Assembly: GCA_950097265.1 (NCBI GenBank)
Contig: CATNDJ010000002.1
Span: 69,131-133,130 of the forward strand
Length of the DNA: 64,000 bases
Source of the DNA: an uncultured Oscillibacter sp.
GTDB taxonomy: Bacteria; Bacillota; Clostridia; Oscillospirales; Oscillospiraceae
Direction: 5' to 3'
Of this stretch, positions 34,710 to 42,544 are shown piece by piece. The position numbers and the translations under genes are program-made. Under the pieces are notes generated by a model. It was given only the letters and a program-made list of their open reading frames with translations. It searched no databases and was not told where the DNA came from. How positions within the stretch are numbered: the stretch's first letter is position 1; each line of letters starts with the position of its first letter.

Positions 34710-34727
34710 GCGGGACCCCCTTTTTTT
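34697..34727 (+). terminator. Terminator of cassette A peptide mRNA
   Basis: GGGGCCC-loop-GGGACCCC hairpin with one mismatch, followed by seven T. It would give an mRNA of ~280 nt that includes both inverted-repeat arms. Confidence 0.6.
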
Positions 34728-34741
34728 GCCCCCTTTTCCAT

Positions 34742-34771
34742 GGATAATCCTTCCCCCTCCCGCGCATACTA
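34742..34771 (+). promoter_or_regulatory. Forespore sigma-G/F-type promoter for spoVAF
   Basis: GGATA (34742-34746), 18-base spacer, CATACTA (34765-34771). The -10 and spacing match the Bacillus/Clostridium sigma-G/F consensus (GHATR-18-CATWHTA) with one mismatch in the -35. It lies 23 bases upstream of a spore germination gene, which supports the call. Confidence 0.7.
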
Positions 34772-34793
34772 CCCCCATTCGTGGAGGTGGAAT

Positions 34794-36212
34794 ATGGGAA
34801 CGTTATCTGACAGCTACATGGAAAACGTCCGGCTCTTCGACGGGGCCCTGGGGGTCGGCCGCAGCGTGGACATGGTGAGCCGGGACTATGTCATCGCGGG
34901 CCGCCGGGCCCGGCTCTGGGTGGTGGACGGCTACGGCAAGGACGAGACCCTGGAGCGCATGGGGGCCTTCTGGCTCTCCCAGCCGGAAAACGCCCTGGAG
35001 GGCCTGGGGTCCATGCAGGACTTTGCGGACCGCTTCATCTCCTTCTCCGAGGTGGACGTGAGCTTCGACCCGGACGAAATCATTACCTCCGTCCTTATGG
35101 GGAAGACCCTGCTGCTGGTGGAGGGCCTCTCCGGCGCCGCCCAAATCGACGCCAAGGACTACCCCAGCCGCGGCGTGGACGAGCCCCCCGACGGCAAGGT
35201 CCTCCGGGGCTCCCACGACGGCTTCGTGGAGGCGGTGGTGCCGAATATGGCCCTGCTCCGCCGCCGCATCCGGGATCCCCATCTCACCATGGAGGGGCTG
35301 AAGGTGGGAAAGCGCTCCCACACCGACGCGGTGCTCTGCTACCTGGACGACAAGGCGGACCCCGCCCTGCTGGAGGCCATCCGGGAGAAGCTGAACGCCG
35401 TGGACGTGAACTCCCTCTCCATGGCCCAGGAGAGCGTGGCGGAGGCCATTAGGCCCCGGCAGTGGTACAACCCCTTCCCCAAGGTCCGCTACACCGAGCG
35501 GCCCGACAGCGCCGCCGCCAGCATCATGGAGGGGAACGTGATTTTGATGGTGGACAACTCCCCCTCGGTGATGATCCTGCCCACCACCTTTTTCGACTTC
35601 ACCCAGGAGGCCAACGAGTTTTACTTCCCGCCGCTGGTGGGGACCTACCTCCGGCTTCTGCGCATCGTGGTGTTCCTCATCTCCCTGCTCATCACCCCCA
35701 CGTGGTATCTGCTGGTGAAGGAGTCGGGCCGCCTGCCGGAGGCCCTGGAGTTCCTCTCCTCCCCGGAGCCCGCGGCCCTGGGGCTCCTCTGGCAGCTTTT
35801 GGTCGTGGAGTTCCTGGTGGACGTTCTCAAGCTGGCGTCGCTGAACACGCCGGACTCCCTGTCCAACTCCTTCTCCATGCTGGGGGCCCTGATCCTGGGC
35901 GACTTCGCCGTCCAGGCCGGGTGGCTGGGGCCGGAGGTGCTGGTGTATATGGCCTTCGTGTCCGTGGCCAGCTTCGCCCAGCCCAGCTATGAGATGGGCT
36001 ACGCCTTCAAGCTCCTCCGGGTGGTCCTGTTGCTGCTCACCGCCGCCTTCGATATCTGGGGCTACGGCCTGGGGCTTCTGGGCATCCTGGTCTTGCTTGC
36101 CACCACGAAGCCCCTGGTGGGCCGGGGCTATCTCTACCCCCTGATCCCCTTCAACGGCAGGGCTCTCCGCCGCCTCCTGGTGCGGGAGCCCATCAGCCGG
36201 GAAAACACGTGA
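34794..36212 (+). CDS. spoVAF: GerA/SpoVAF-family spore germination protein
   Basis: 472 residues. An N-terminal hydrophilic domain (~1-290) contains the family block VLRGSHDGFVEAVVPNMALLRRRIRDPHL. About five transmembrane helices follow (VVFLISLLITPTWYLLV, ALILGDFAVQAGWLG, LLRVVLLLLTAAFDIWGYGLGLLG). It sits in the inner spore membrane with the SpoVA channel or GerA-type receptors and aids dipicolinic acid release during germination. ATG 34794 is chosen by GGAGG at 34783-34787. An isolated gene here, not in a spoVA operon. Whether it is true SpoVAF or a GerA subunit cannot be settled from sequence alone. Confidence 0.85.
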   Translation: MGTLSDSYMENVRLFDGALGVGRSVDMVSRDYVIAGRRARLWVVDGYGKDETLERMGAFWLSQPENALEGLGSMQDFADRFISFSEVDVSFDPDEIITSVLMGKTLLLVEGLSGAAQIDAKDYPSRGVDEPPDGKVLRGSHDGFVEAVVPNMALLRRRIRDPHLTMEGLKVGKRSHTDAVLCYLDDKADPALLEAIREKLNAVDVNSLSMAQESVAEAIRPRQWYNPFPKVRYTERPDSAAASIMEGNVILMVDNSPSVMILPTTFFDFTQEANEFYFPPLVGTYLRLLRIVVFLISLLITPTWYLLVKESGRLPEALEFLSSPEPAALGLLWQLLVVEFLVDVLKLASLNTPDSLSNSFSMLGALILGDFAVQAGWLGPEVLVYMAFVSVASFAQPSYEMGYAFKLLRVVLLLLTAAFDIWGYGLGLLGILVLLATTKPLVGRGYLYPLIPFNGRALRRLLVREPISRENT

Positions 36213-36247
36213 AAATCCGCCGTCTCCTCCCCGGAGGCGGCGGTTTT
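36213..36247 (+). terminator. Rho-independent terminator after spoVAF
   Basis: AATCCGCCGTCTCC / GGAGGCGGCGGTTTT with a TCCCC loop; starts directly at the stop codon. Confidence 0.85.
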
Positions 36248-36285
36248 CCGCCCCGGCTTCCGGGTGAAAAATTTACCAAAAGTTC

Positions 36286-36314
36286 TTTACACCCCTATCA
36301 AAATATGTTATCGT
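36286..36314 (+). promoter_or_regulatory. Possible promoter of the SLH protein gene
   Basis: TTTACA (36286-36291), 17-base spacer, TATCGT (36309-36314), with an overlapping TATAAC at 36314-36319. The start codon is ~50 bases downstream. Confidence 0.4.
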
Positions 36315-36367
36315 ATAACAAGAAGTGGCTTGCGGTTTGGCTGCGATTTCAGAAGGAGAAGATGCTT

Positions 36368-38776
36368 ATGAAAAAGAAATTACTGTCCCTGGTTCTGGTC
36401 CTGGCCATGGCCTTAACCCTGCTGCCCACGGCGGCTTTCGCGGAGGAGGTAGCGCATGAAGAAAATGGCGCTAATGGTCACACAGTTACCTGGACAGACC
36501 AAGGCGACGGCACCTGCAAGCCGTCCTGCGCTGTGACGGAGTGCGTCTTTAATACGACAGCCGCGGCTGCGGATCACAGCTTCGGCGACTGGGCCGACAG
36601 TGTGAAAGAATCGGGCAAGCGTGCCAAAATATGCACGAACACCGGCTGCGGCGCTGAAGACCAGGCGCACGAGTGCGCCGTAGGCCAGAACACCGCTTGG
36701 TCCACCGGTGCGGATGGCAAGCGTGTCCAAGCCTGTGGAACATGCGGAGCTGAAATCAACGCGCATACCTGCAACACGAGCTCGGACGGAGCTTGCTCCG
36801 TGTGCGGATACAGAGCGCCCGCCGGGGACATTGAACTGACCGTCACGGCGGGCGCTGCCGCCGCCCAGGAGGAGAACTTCCCCAGAATCAAGACAAGCAT
36901 TACCATCGACCCCGGCAAGGACATGGAAGCGTCTGTCCTGAAAAACGCCGTCAGGGTGTCGGCCTCGGTAGGGAACGACGCCAAGGCCCAAAACCTTGTT
37001 GTCAGTCTGCCGAACGCCTCCACGAAGGCGGGCACCGCCCAGACCTTTGAAGCGACCTTCACGATGCCGGGCGAGGCGGCGAACGTCACGGCGGAGACAA
37101 CGGTTACCCTTAAGGTGACCCCGGCGGAGGGCTACACCCTTGCAGGCGCGGTGAACAACGCTCTGACCCTGACAACGAAGCTGTCTTCTTATGCCAAGCC
37201 CGGCGGCGGAGAGGAAGACCCCGCCCCCACCGCCGCCTTCAAGAGCCTGACGATGATCGCCGCGAACAAGGCGGAGCTGAAGGTGACCCTGGCGAACATC
37301 GCGGAAGATATGAGCCTCGCGGTCATGATCTGCGACAGCACAAAGTTGGCAGGGGGCTATGAGCCGACTATGTCTGATCAGACGGTAGACGTAACGGCCG
37401 GAGCCACATCCGCCGCCTTTACCTTCACGGGCCTTTCCGCCGGAACTTACTATATCATCGTGCAGAATCAGGAGGCTGCACTTTGCGACGAACTTGAGGA
37501 TATGGACTTCGAGGACCCCACGACTTGGCCCGCTCCCCACACCCTGGCCCCCTACAAGGCCCCGGCGAAGCCCAGCAAGCCCACTGCCCCGGAGACGCCC
37601 AAGGACGAGGATAAGGCCCCCGGCACCAACTCCCAGGGCATCCCCGTGGCCTCTCAGGTCTCCAGCAGGAAACAGGCCGACGCGGCCATCAAGACCCTGA
37701 AAAACACCAACGCCGAAGTTCTCCAGGAGCGCCTGATGACCAGCGACAGCGCCCTGAGCTCCTTCCGGTCCCTGGAACGGGCCGTCAAGTCCGCCAAGGA
37801 CATCAGCGTCGTGGTGGAGACGGAGCGGAACGCCGTTCCCAGCGCCGTGCGCTCCGGCGTGGATATCGACGGCGCGGCCTTCAACGCCAACTCCTCCACC
37901 GTGAGGCTGGTGGTGGACGCGCCCTCCCGGTCCTACGCCTACAACACGGGCTATCAGATCAGCATGACCCTCACCGGCGTGCGGAACGCGGCCAGCCTGG
38001 ACGTGCCCGTGATCATCACCCTGCCCCTGCCCACGGACGTGAGCGCCAGCCGCGTGGTGGTGCTGCACTATCACGACAGCGGCTCCAAGCCCGAGGTCAT
38101 CGTCCCCGCGGTGGTGGGGAACTATATCCGCTTCCCCGTCACGGGCTTCAGCGACTTCGTGGTCGCGGACGAGGACGACTATGACGTCCCCTCCGGCGGC
38201 GGCTACCTGGGAGGCAACGCGAAAAAGGACACCTCCAACATGGACATCATTCTGCCCGCCATTGTGGCGATGCTGTCCCATGACGGCGTGTTCGCCGACG
38301 TGCCCGGCACCCACTGGGCGGTCAACGAAATCCGCTGGGCCCGCAACGGCGGACTGATGAGCGGCTATGACAACGGCGAGTTCCGCCCCTGGGCGGACAC
38401 CACCCGCCAGCAGCTGTGGATGGTCCTGGCCCGCCTGGCGGGAGCCCGTCCCGCGGACATGGAGGCGGCCCGCCAGTGGGCGGTGAACACCGGCGTGTCC
38501 GACGGCACGAACCCCCACGGGGTGCTGAGCCGCCAGCAGCTGGTGACAATGCTCTACCGCTTCGCCAAGACCCGGGGCGCGGACGTGTCCGCCTCCGCCA
38601 AGCTGGGCGGCTACGCGGACAGCCGCGCCGTGGCCTCCTACGCCAAGGACGCCTTCTCCTGGGCCGTGGCCAAGGGGATTGTGGGCGGCGACGCCAACGG
38701 CAGGCTGAATCCGGAGAACACGGCCACCCGGGCCCACTTCGCCGTCCTGCTGTACCGCTACAGCAGCAACGTCTGA
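36368..38776 (+). CDS. Large secreted SLH-domain surface protein
   Basis: 802 residues. Signal peptide MKKKLLSLVLVLAMALTLLPTAAFA (cleavage near residue 25). A Cys-rich segment (~30-155) has repeated HxC..CG/CxxC motifs. Beta-sandwich-like repeats follow, then a Pro/Lys linker (~395-425), a ~200-residue domain ending VTGFSDFVVADED, and three C-terminal SLH repeats (~640-802, VFADVPGTHWAVNEIRWARNGGLMSGYDNG...). It is anchored to secondary wall polymer and displayed at the surface. Ligand or partner is unknown. I chose ATG 36368 (AAGGAG 9 bases upstream) over ATG 36362 (3 bases). It shares the SLH module with the truncated gene at 1414-2796. Confidence 0.88.
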   Translation: MKKKLLSLVLVLAMALTLLPTAAFAEEVAHEENGANGHTVTWTDQGDGTCKPSCAVTECVFNTTAAAADHSFGDWADSVKESGKRAKICTNTGCGAEDQAHECAVGQNTAWSTGADGKRVQACGTCGAEINAHTCNTSSDGACSVCGYRAPAGDIELTVTAGAAAAQEENFPRIKTSITIDPGKDMEASVLKNAVRVSASVGNDAKAQNLVVSLPNASTKAGTAQTFEATFTMPGEAANVTAETTVTLKVTPAEGYTLAGAVNNALTLTTKLSSYAKPGGGEEDPAPTAAFKSLTMIAANKAELKVTLANIAEDMSLAVMICDSTKLAGGYEPTMSDQTVDVTAGATSAAFTFTGLSAGTYYIIVQNQEAALCDELEDMDFEDPTTWPAPHTLAPYKAPAKPSKPTAPETPKDEDKAPGTNSQGIPVASQVSSRKQADAAIKTLKNTNAEVLQERLMTSDSALSSFRSLERAVKSAKDISVVVETERNAVPSAVRSGVDIDGAAFNANSSTVRLVVDAPSRSYAYNTGYQISMTLTGVRNAASLDVPVIITLPLPTDVSASRVVVLHYHDSGSKPEVIVPAVVGNYIRFPVTGFSDFVVADEDDYDVPSGGGYLGGNAKKDTSNMDIILPAIVAMLSHDGVFADVPGTHWAVNEIRWARNGGLMSGYDNGEFRPWADTTRQQLWMVLARLAGARPADMEAARQWAVNTGVSDGTNPHGVLSRQQLVTMLYRFAKTRGADVSASAKLGGYADSRAVASYAKDAFSWAVAKGIVGGDANGRLNPENTATRAHFAVLLYRYSSNV

Positions 38777-38800
38777 TTCCGGATAAAACTGCGCCCGAGA

Positions 38801-38830
38801 GGGGGAGGCTTTGGCCTCCCCCCTTTTTTT
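38801..38830 (+). terminator. Strong terminator after the SLH gene
   Basis: GGGGGAGGC-TTTG-GCCTCCCCC followed by C and seven T. Confidence 0.92.
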
Positions 38831-38908
38831 CGTCCGAATTTTTCCAGGGCTGAAACCGCCGTATTCGGGCAAGCTAAGGACTATCTCGACAGGATTGGAG
38901 GGATTTCC

Positions 38909-39124
38909 ATGGTAATCGATAAGATCGCGGTCCTGCTGGCCGTCATCGGCGCGCTGAACTGGGGCGGCATCGGCCTCTTCGGCTTCGACACCGTCGCCTG
39001 GCTTTTCGGCGGGCAGCTGGCGGTCGTTTCCCGGGTGATTTACGCCCTGGTCGGCCTGGCGGGCCTGTGGTGCCTGACGCTGCTGTTTCGCCTGGACCGG
39101 GAGACCGCCGCGAACCCGGCCTGA
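38909..39124 (+). CDS. DUF378 small membrane protein
   Basis: 71 residues with two transmembrane helices: VIDKIAVLLAVIGALNWGGIGLFGFDTVAWLFGG and VVSRVIYALVGLAGLWCLTLLF. The ALNWG and YALVGLAG motifs are diagnostic of DUF378 (YuzA). Function unknown. ATG with GGAGGG 6 bases upstream; its own terminator follows. Confidence 0.85.
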   Translation: MVIDKIAVLLAVIGALNWGGIGLFGFDTVAWLFGGQLAVVSRVIYALVGLAGLWCLTLLFRLDRETAANPA

Positions 39125-39126
39125 AG

Positions 39127-39150
39127 AAAGCCCCCCTTTGGGGGGCTTTT
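39127..39150 (+). terminator. Terminator after the DUF378 gene
   Basis: AAAGCCCCCC-TTT-GGGGGGCTTTT. Confidence 0.88.
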
Positions 39151-39193
39151 CCCGTTGGTTCATGAACATTTTAAAAACCCCTCCCGGCCCTGC

Positions 39194-39222
39194 TTTACAT
39201 CTTGACTCAAATGCTCTATAAT
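39194..39222 (+). promoter_or_regulatory. Promoter of the aminopeptidase gene
   Basis: TTTACA (39194-39199), 17-base spacer, perfect TATAAT (39217-39222), ~45 bases before the start codon. Confidence 0.78.
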
Positions 39223-39266
39223 CGCACATAATGTACCATATAAATGGAAAGGAAGGACCCAAAAAA

Positions 39267-40499
39267 ATGGAAGATAAACTGCGCGAGTACGCCCGCCTTC
39301 TGGTCCGGGTGGGCCTGAACCCCTATCCCGGCCAGCGGATGGTAATTTCCTCCCCGGTGGAGTGCGCCCCCTTCGCCCGGCTGTGCGCGGCGGAGGCCTA
39401 TGAGGCGGGCTGCTGCGAGGTGGTGATGAACTGGACCGACGACGCCATGACCCGGATGAAGTACCTCCGCGCCTCCGAGGAGGTTTTCGACACGGTGCCC
39501 CTCTGGCGGCGGCACTTTTTTAACGACCAGGCCCTGGAGGGGACGGCCTATCTGGCCATCTCCGCCAGCGACCCGGAGAATTTGAAGGGCGTGGAGTCGA
39601 GCCGCATCATCCGGGCCCAGCGGGCCAGCGGCAAGGCCCTCAAGGACTTCGACCGGCTCCAGATGTGCGGGGGCTTCCCCTGGTGCATCGCCTCCATCCC
39701 CATTCCCTCCTGGGCCGCCCGGGTCTTCCCGGACAAGGGGGAGGACGAGGCGGTCCAGGCCCTCTGGGACGCCATCTTCGCCGCCGTCCGGGTCACGGGG
39801 GACGGCAGGGCCGTGGAGCGCTGGGAGGCGCACCTGGCCACCCTGGAGCGCCGCCTGGAAAAGCTGAACGCCCTGAAGCTGAAATCCCTGCACTACCGCA
39901 ACTCCCTGGGCACGGACCTGACCGTGGAGCTGCCCGAGGGCCATATCTGGGAGAGCGGCGGGGACCGCACCCTGTCCGGCCGCAGCTATATTGCCAACAT
40001 CCCCACGGAGGAGATCTTCACCTCTCCCCTGAAGACCGGGGCTAACGGCGTGGTGTACGCCTCCATGCCCCTGGTCCACGACGGCAACGTCATCGACAAG
40101 TTCCACTTCGTGGTGAAGGAAGGAAAAATCGTGGAGGCTCACGCAGAGCAGGGGGAGGAAACCCTGAAGGCCGCCATATCCGTGGACGAGGGCGCGGCCT
40201 ACTTCGGCGAGGCGGCCCTGGTCCCCTATGACAGCCCCATCTCCAACCGGAAGCTGCTGTTCTACAACACGCTGTTTGACGAGAACGCTGCCTGCCACAT
40301 CGCCTTCGGCGAGGCCTACCCCTGCCTGGAGGGCGGGCAGAAGATGACCAAGGACGAGCTGAAGCGGCGGGGCCTTAACGACTCCATCACCCATGTGGAC
40401 TTTATGATCGGCACGCCGGACCTCTCCATCGTGGGGACCGCCCGGGACGGCAGAGAGATCCCGATTTTCATCGACGGAAATTTTGCTCCCGAATTTTAA
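39267..40499 (+). CDS. M29-family metallo-aminopeptidase (thermophilic-aminopeptidase type)
   Basis: 410 residues. Family blocks: LREYARLLVRVGLNPYPGQRMVISSPVE at the start, ELPEGHIWESGG, IPTEEIFTSPLKTGANGVVYAS, the Glu-rich metal site region, GEAYP, and the C-terminal THVDFMIGTPDLSIVG with Glu/His/Asp ligands. Releases N-terminal amino acids in the cytoplasm and could feed amino-acid fermentation. ATG 39267 chosen; an in-frame ATG 36 bases earlier lies within the -10 to transcript-start zone. Followed closely by the carbonic-anhydrase-like gene. Confidence 0.92.
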   Translation: MEDKLREYARLLVRVGLNPYPGQRMVISSPVECAPFARLCAAEAYEAGCCEVVMNWTDDAMTRMKYLRASEEVFDTVPLWRRHFFNDQALEGTAYLAISASDPENLKGVESSRIIRAQRASGKALKDFDRLQMCGGFPWCIASIPIPSWAARVFPDKGEDEAVQALWDAIFAAVRVTGDGRAVERWEAHLATLERRLEKLNALKLKSLHYRNSLGTDLTVELPEGHIWESGGDRTLSGRSYIANIPTEEIFTSPLKTGANGVVYASMPLVHDGNVIDKFHFVVKEGKIVEAHAEQGEETLKAAISVDEGAAYFGEAALVPYDSPISNRKLLFYNTLFDENAACHIAFGEAYPCLEGGQKMTKDELKRRGLNDSITHVDFMIGTPDLSIVGTARDGREIPIFIDGNFAPEF

Positions 40500-40535
40500 C
40501 CCCCGCAAATCACATAACGAAAAGAGGAAATCATC

Positions 40536-41018
40536 ATGGCATATCCATTACAGAAGACCACTCCCGGCGTGCTCATCTGCGACGGCGCGAAGGTCAGCGG
40601 CGACGTGACACTGGGGAAAGGGGTCAGCGTCTGGTATAACGCCGTCCTCCGGGGGGACGACGGGGCCATCGCCGTGGGGGAAAACACCAACATCCAGGAC
40701 TGCGCCGTCCTCCACGAGGAGACCCGGGTGGGCGCGGGCTGCACCATCGGCCACGGGGCTATCGTCCACGGCTGCACCGTCGGAGACAATGTGCTGGTCG
40801 GCATGGGGGCCATCCTTCTCAACGGGGCGAAGATCGGGGACGACTGCATCGTGGGCGCCGGGGCCCTGGTCACCGGGAAAATGGACGCCCCCGCCGGGTC
40901 CATGATCCTGGGGAGCCCCGCCAAGGTGGCCCGCCCCCTGACGGAAGCGGAGATCGAGTCCAACCGGGTCTCCGCCCGGGGCTACCTGGAGGCGGCGGAA
41001 GCCTACCGCCGGGGCTGA
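40536..41018 (+). CDS. Gamma-carbonic-anhydrase-like hexapeptide-repeat protein
   Basis: 160 residues built of left-handed beta-helix hexapeptides (VSGDVTLGKGVSVWYNAVLRGDD..., IGHGAIVHGCTVGDNVLVGMGAIL, IGDDCIVGAGALV) with a C-terminal helix. The zinc-ligand His residues are present in AVLHEE and GHGAIVHG. Enzymes of this group hydrate CO2 or bind metal with unknown substrate (YrdA/PaaY type). RBS AAGAGGA. Likely same transcript as the aminopeptidase. Confidence 0.9.
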   Translation: MAYPLQKTTPGVLICDGAKVSGDVTLGKGVSVWYNAVLRGDDGAIAVGENTNIQDCAVLHEETRVGAGCTIGHGAIVHGCTVGDNVLVGMGAILLNGAKIGDDCIVGAGALVTGKMDAPAGSMILGSPAKVARPLTEAEIESNRVSARGYLEAAEAYRRG

Positions 41019-41021
41019 GCC

Positions 41022-42179
41022 ATGGACTGGAACCGGGATCAAATCAAGCAGCGCCTGGCGGTGGTCTGCGGCGGCGTGGCCTTCTTCTGCGCTTTGCAGA
41101 ACCTCCCCGCCGTGGCAGGGGCCCTCCGGTGGGCGCTGGGGGTGCTGTCCCCCTTCCTGGTGGGCGGGGCCATCGCCTTTATCTTAAACGTCCCCATGCG
41201 GGCCATCGAGGCCCATCTCCCCAAGGGGAAGCGGTGGAAGTCCCTCCGCCGTCCCCTGGCCCTGGTGCTGACGCTGGCGGCGGTGACCGGCGTGCTGACG
41301 CTGGCGGCCTGCGTCGTCAGCCCCGGTATTGGGGACGCGGTCCGGTCCATCGCCGGCCAGCTCCCCGCCGCCGTCCAGCGGACCCAGGAGCAGCTGGCGG
41401 AGCTGGAAAACTGGCTGCCCCAGCTGGAAACCCTGGCGGCGGACCTCCGCCTGGACGAGTTCGACTGGAAGGCCCTGCCGGAGAAGGCCGCGGCCCTGGT
41501 CCGGGACTGGGGCGGCGGGCTGGTGTCCTCCGGCGGGGTGCTCATCGGCGGCGTGGTCAGCGGGGTCAGCACCTTCGTCATCGGCCTGGTCTTCTCCTTC
41601 TACGTCCTTTTGCAGAAGGAGCGCCTGGCCCGCCAGGGCCGCCAGGTGCTCTACGCCCTCCTCCCCGAGCGCTGGGCGGACCGGACCCTGGAGATCCTGC
41701 GCCTGGCAAGCCGCACCTTCTCCAGCTTCCTCTCCGGCCAGTGCGTGGAGGCGGTCATTTTGGGGTCCCTCTTCGTGGTGGCCATGACCATCTTCCGCAT
41801 GCCCTACGCCCTGCTGGTGGGGGTCCTCATCGCCCTGACGGCCCTGATCCCCGTGGTGGGGGCCTTCATCGGCTGCATCGTGGGGGCCCTGCTCATCGCC
41901 GTGACGAACCCCTGGCAGGCCGTGGGCTTCGTGGTCCTCTTCCTGGTTCTCCAGCAGGTTGAGGGCAATTTGATCTATCCCCACGTGGTGGGCAGCTCCG
42001 TGGGCCTGCCCTCCATCTGGGTGCTGGCCGCCGTCACCCTGGGCGGCAAGCTGATGGGTATCGCCGGGATGCTGTTTTTCATTCCCCTCTGCTCCGTGCT
42101 CTACGCCCTCTTCCGGGGCTTCGTCAAGGAGCGGCTGAAACAGCGGAAGGTCCCCGCCCGGAAGTGGCGGGACCCCTGA
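41022..42179 (+). CDS. AI-2E family (PerM-like) transporter
   Basis: 385 residues, about eight transmembrane helices. Opening LSPFLVGGAIAFILNVPMRAIE, a central soluble helical segment (AVQRTQEQLAELENWLPQLE), and the conserved LIALTALIPVVGAFIGCIVGALLIA and GNLIYPHVVGSSVGLPSIWVLAAVTLGG blocks. Members export AI-2 or act as Na+/H+ antiporters; the substrate here is unknown. Three bases separate it from the preceding gene. Confidence 0.9.
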   Translation: MDWNRDQIKQRLAVVCGGVAFFCALQNLPAVAGALRWALGVLSPFLVGGAIAFILNVPMRAIEAHLPKGKRWKSLRRPLALVLTLAAVTGVLTLAACVVSPGIGDAVRSIAGQLPAAVQRTQEQLAELENWLPQLETLAADLRLDEFDWKALPEKAAALVRDWGGGLVSSGGVLIGGVVSGVSTFVIGLVFSFYVLLQKERLARQGRQVLYALLPERWADRTLEILRLASRTFSSFLSGQCVEAVILGSLFVVAMTIFRMPYALLVGVLIALTALIPVVGAFIGCIVGALLIAVTNPWQAVGFVVLFLVLQQVEGNLIYPHVVGSSVGLPSIWVLAAVTLGGKLMGIAGMLFFIPLCSVLYALFRGFVKERLKQRKVPARKWRDP

Positions 42180-42191
42180 AGCCCATATGGG

Positions 42192-42225
42192 AAAAAGGAC
42201 CTCCGAACCTTCGGAGGTCCTTTTT
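42192..42225. terminator. Bidirectional terminator after the transporter gene
   Basis: AAAAAGGACCTCCGAA / TTCGGAGGTCCTTTTT, perfect 16-bp palindrome arms with CC loop. Confidence 0.92.
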
Positions 42226-42236
42226 CAAATTTCCTC

Positions 42237-42311
42237 TTGACAACTTTCCTTGTCAGTGCTATTCTATAGCTGACAAGGATACTTGTCAATTCGACAATGG
42301 AACTTGACAAG
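42237..42311 (+). promoter_or_regulatory. XRE/DUF3169 promoter with repeated operator half-sites
   Basis: TTGACA (42237-42242), 17-base spacer, TATTCT (42260-42265). Inverted half-sites flank and follow it: CTTGTCAG (42249-42256) with CTGACAAG (42270-42277) spans the -10; CTTGTCAA (42282-42289) pairs with TTGACAAG (42304-42311). A dimeric XRE repressor encoded immediately downstream is the obvious ligand (inference). Confidence 0.75.
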
Positions 42312-42328
42312 AGAAAGGAGGCCTACTT

Positions 42329-42544
42329 ATGCCGTTAACCAACCGGCTGAAGGAGCACCGGGCCCGCCTGGGAGTGAACCAGCAGGAGCTGGGGAGTCTG
42401 GCGGGGGTCTCCCGGCAGACCATCAGCCAGATTGAGCGGGGGGACTACTCCCCCTCGGTGACCCTGGCGCTGAAGCTGGCGAAAATCTGCGGCGTGCAGG
42501 TCGAGGACATTTTTACCTATCAGGAGGAAGAGAGCCATGCGTAA
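42329..42544 (+). CDS. Small XRE-family transcriptional regulator
   Basis: 71 residues, essentially one Cro/C1-type HTH: LKEHRARLGVNQQELGSLAGVSRQTISQIERGDYSPSVTLALKLAKICGVQVEDIF. Probably represses its own operon through the CTTGTCA half-sites upstream. AAAGGAGG 7 bases before the ATG. The gene overlaps the following membrane-protein gene by 8 bases, the usual pairing of this regulator type with DUF3169 proteins. Confidence 0.92.
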   Translation: MPLTNRLKEHRARLGVNQQELGSLAGVSRQTISQIERGDYSPSVTLALKLAKICGVQVEDIFTYQEEESHA

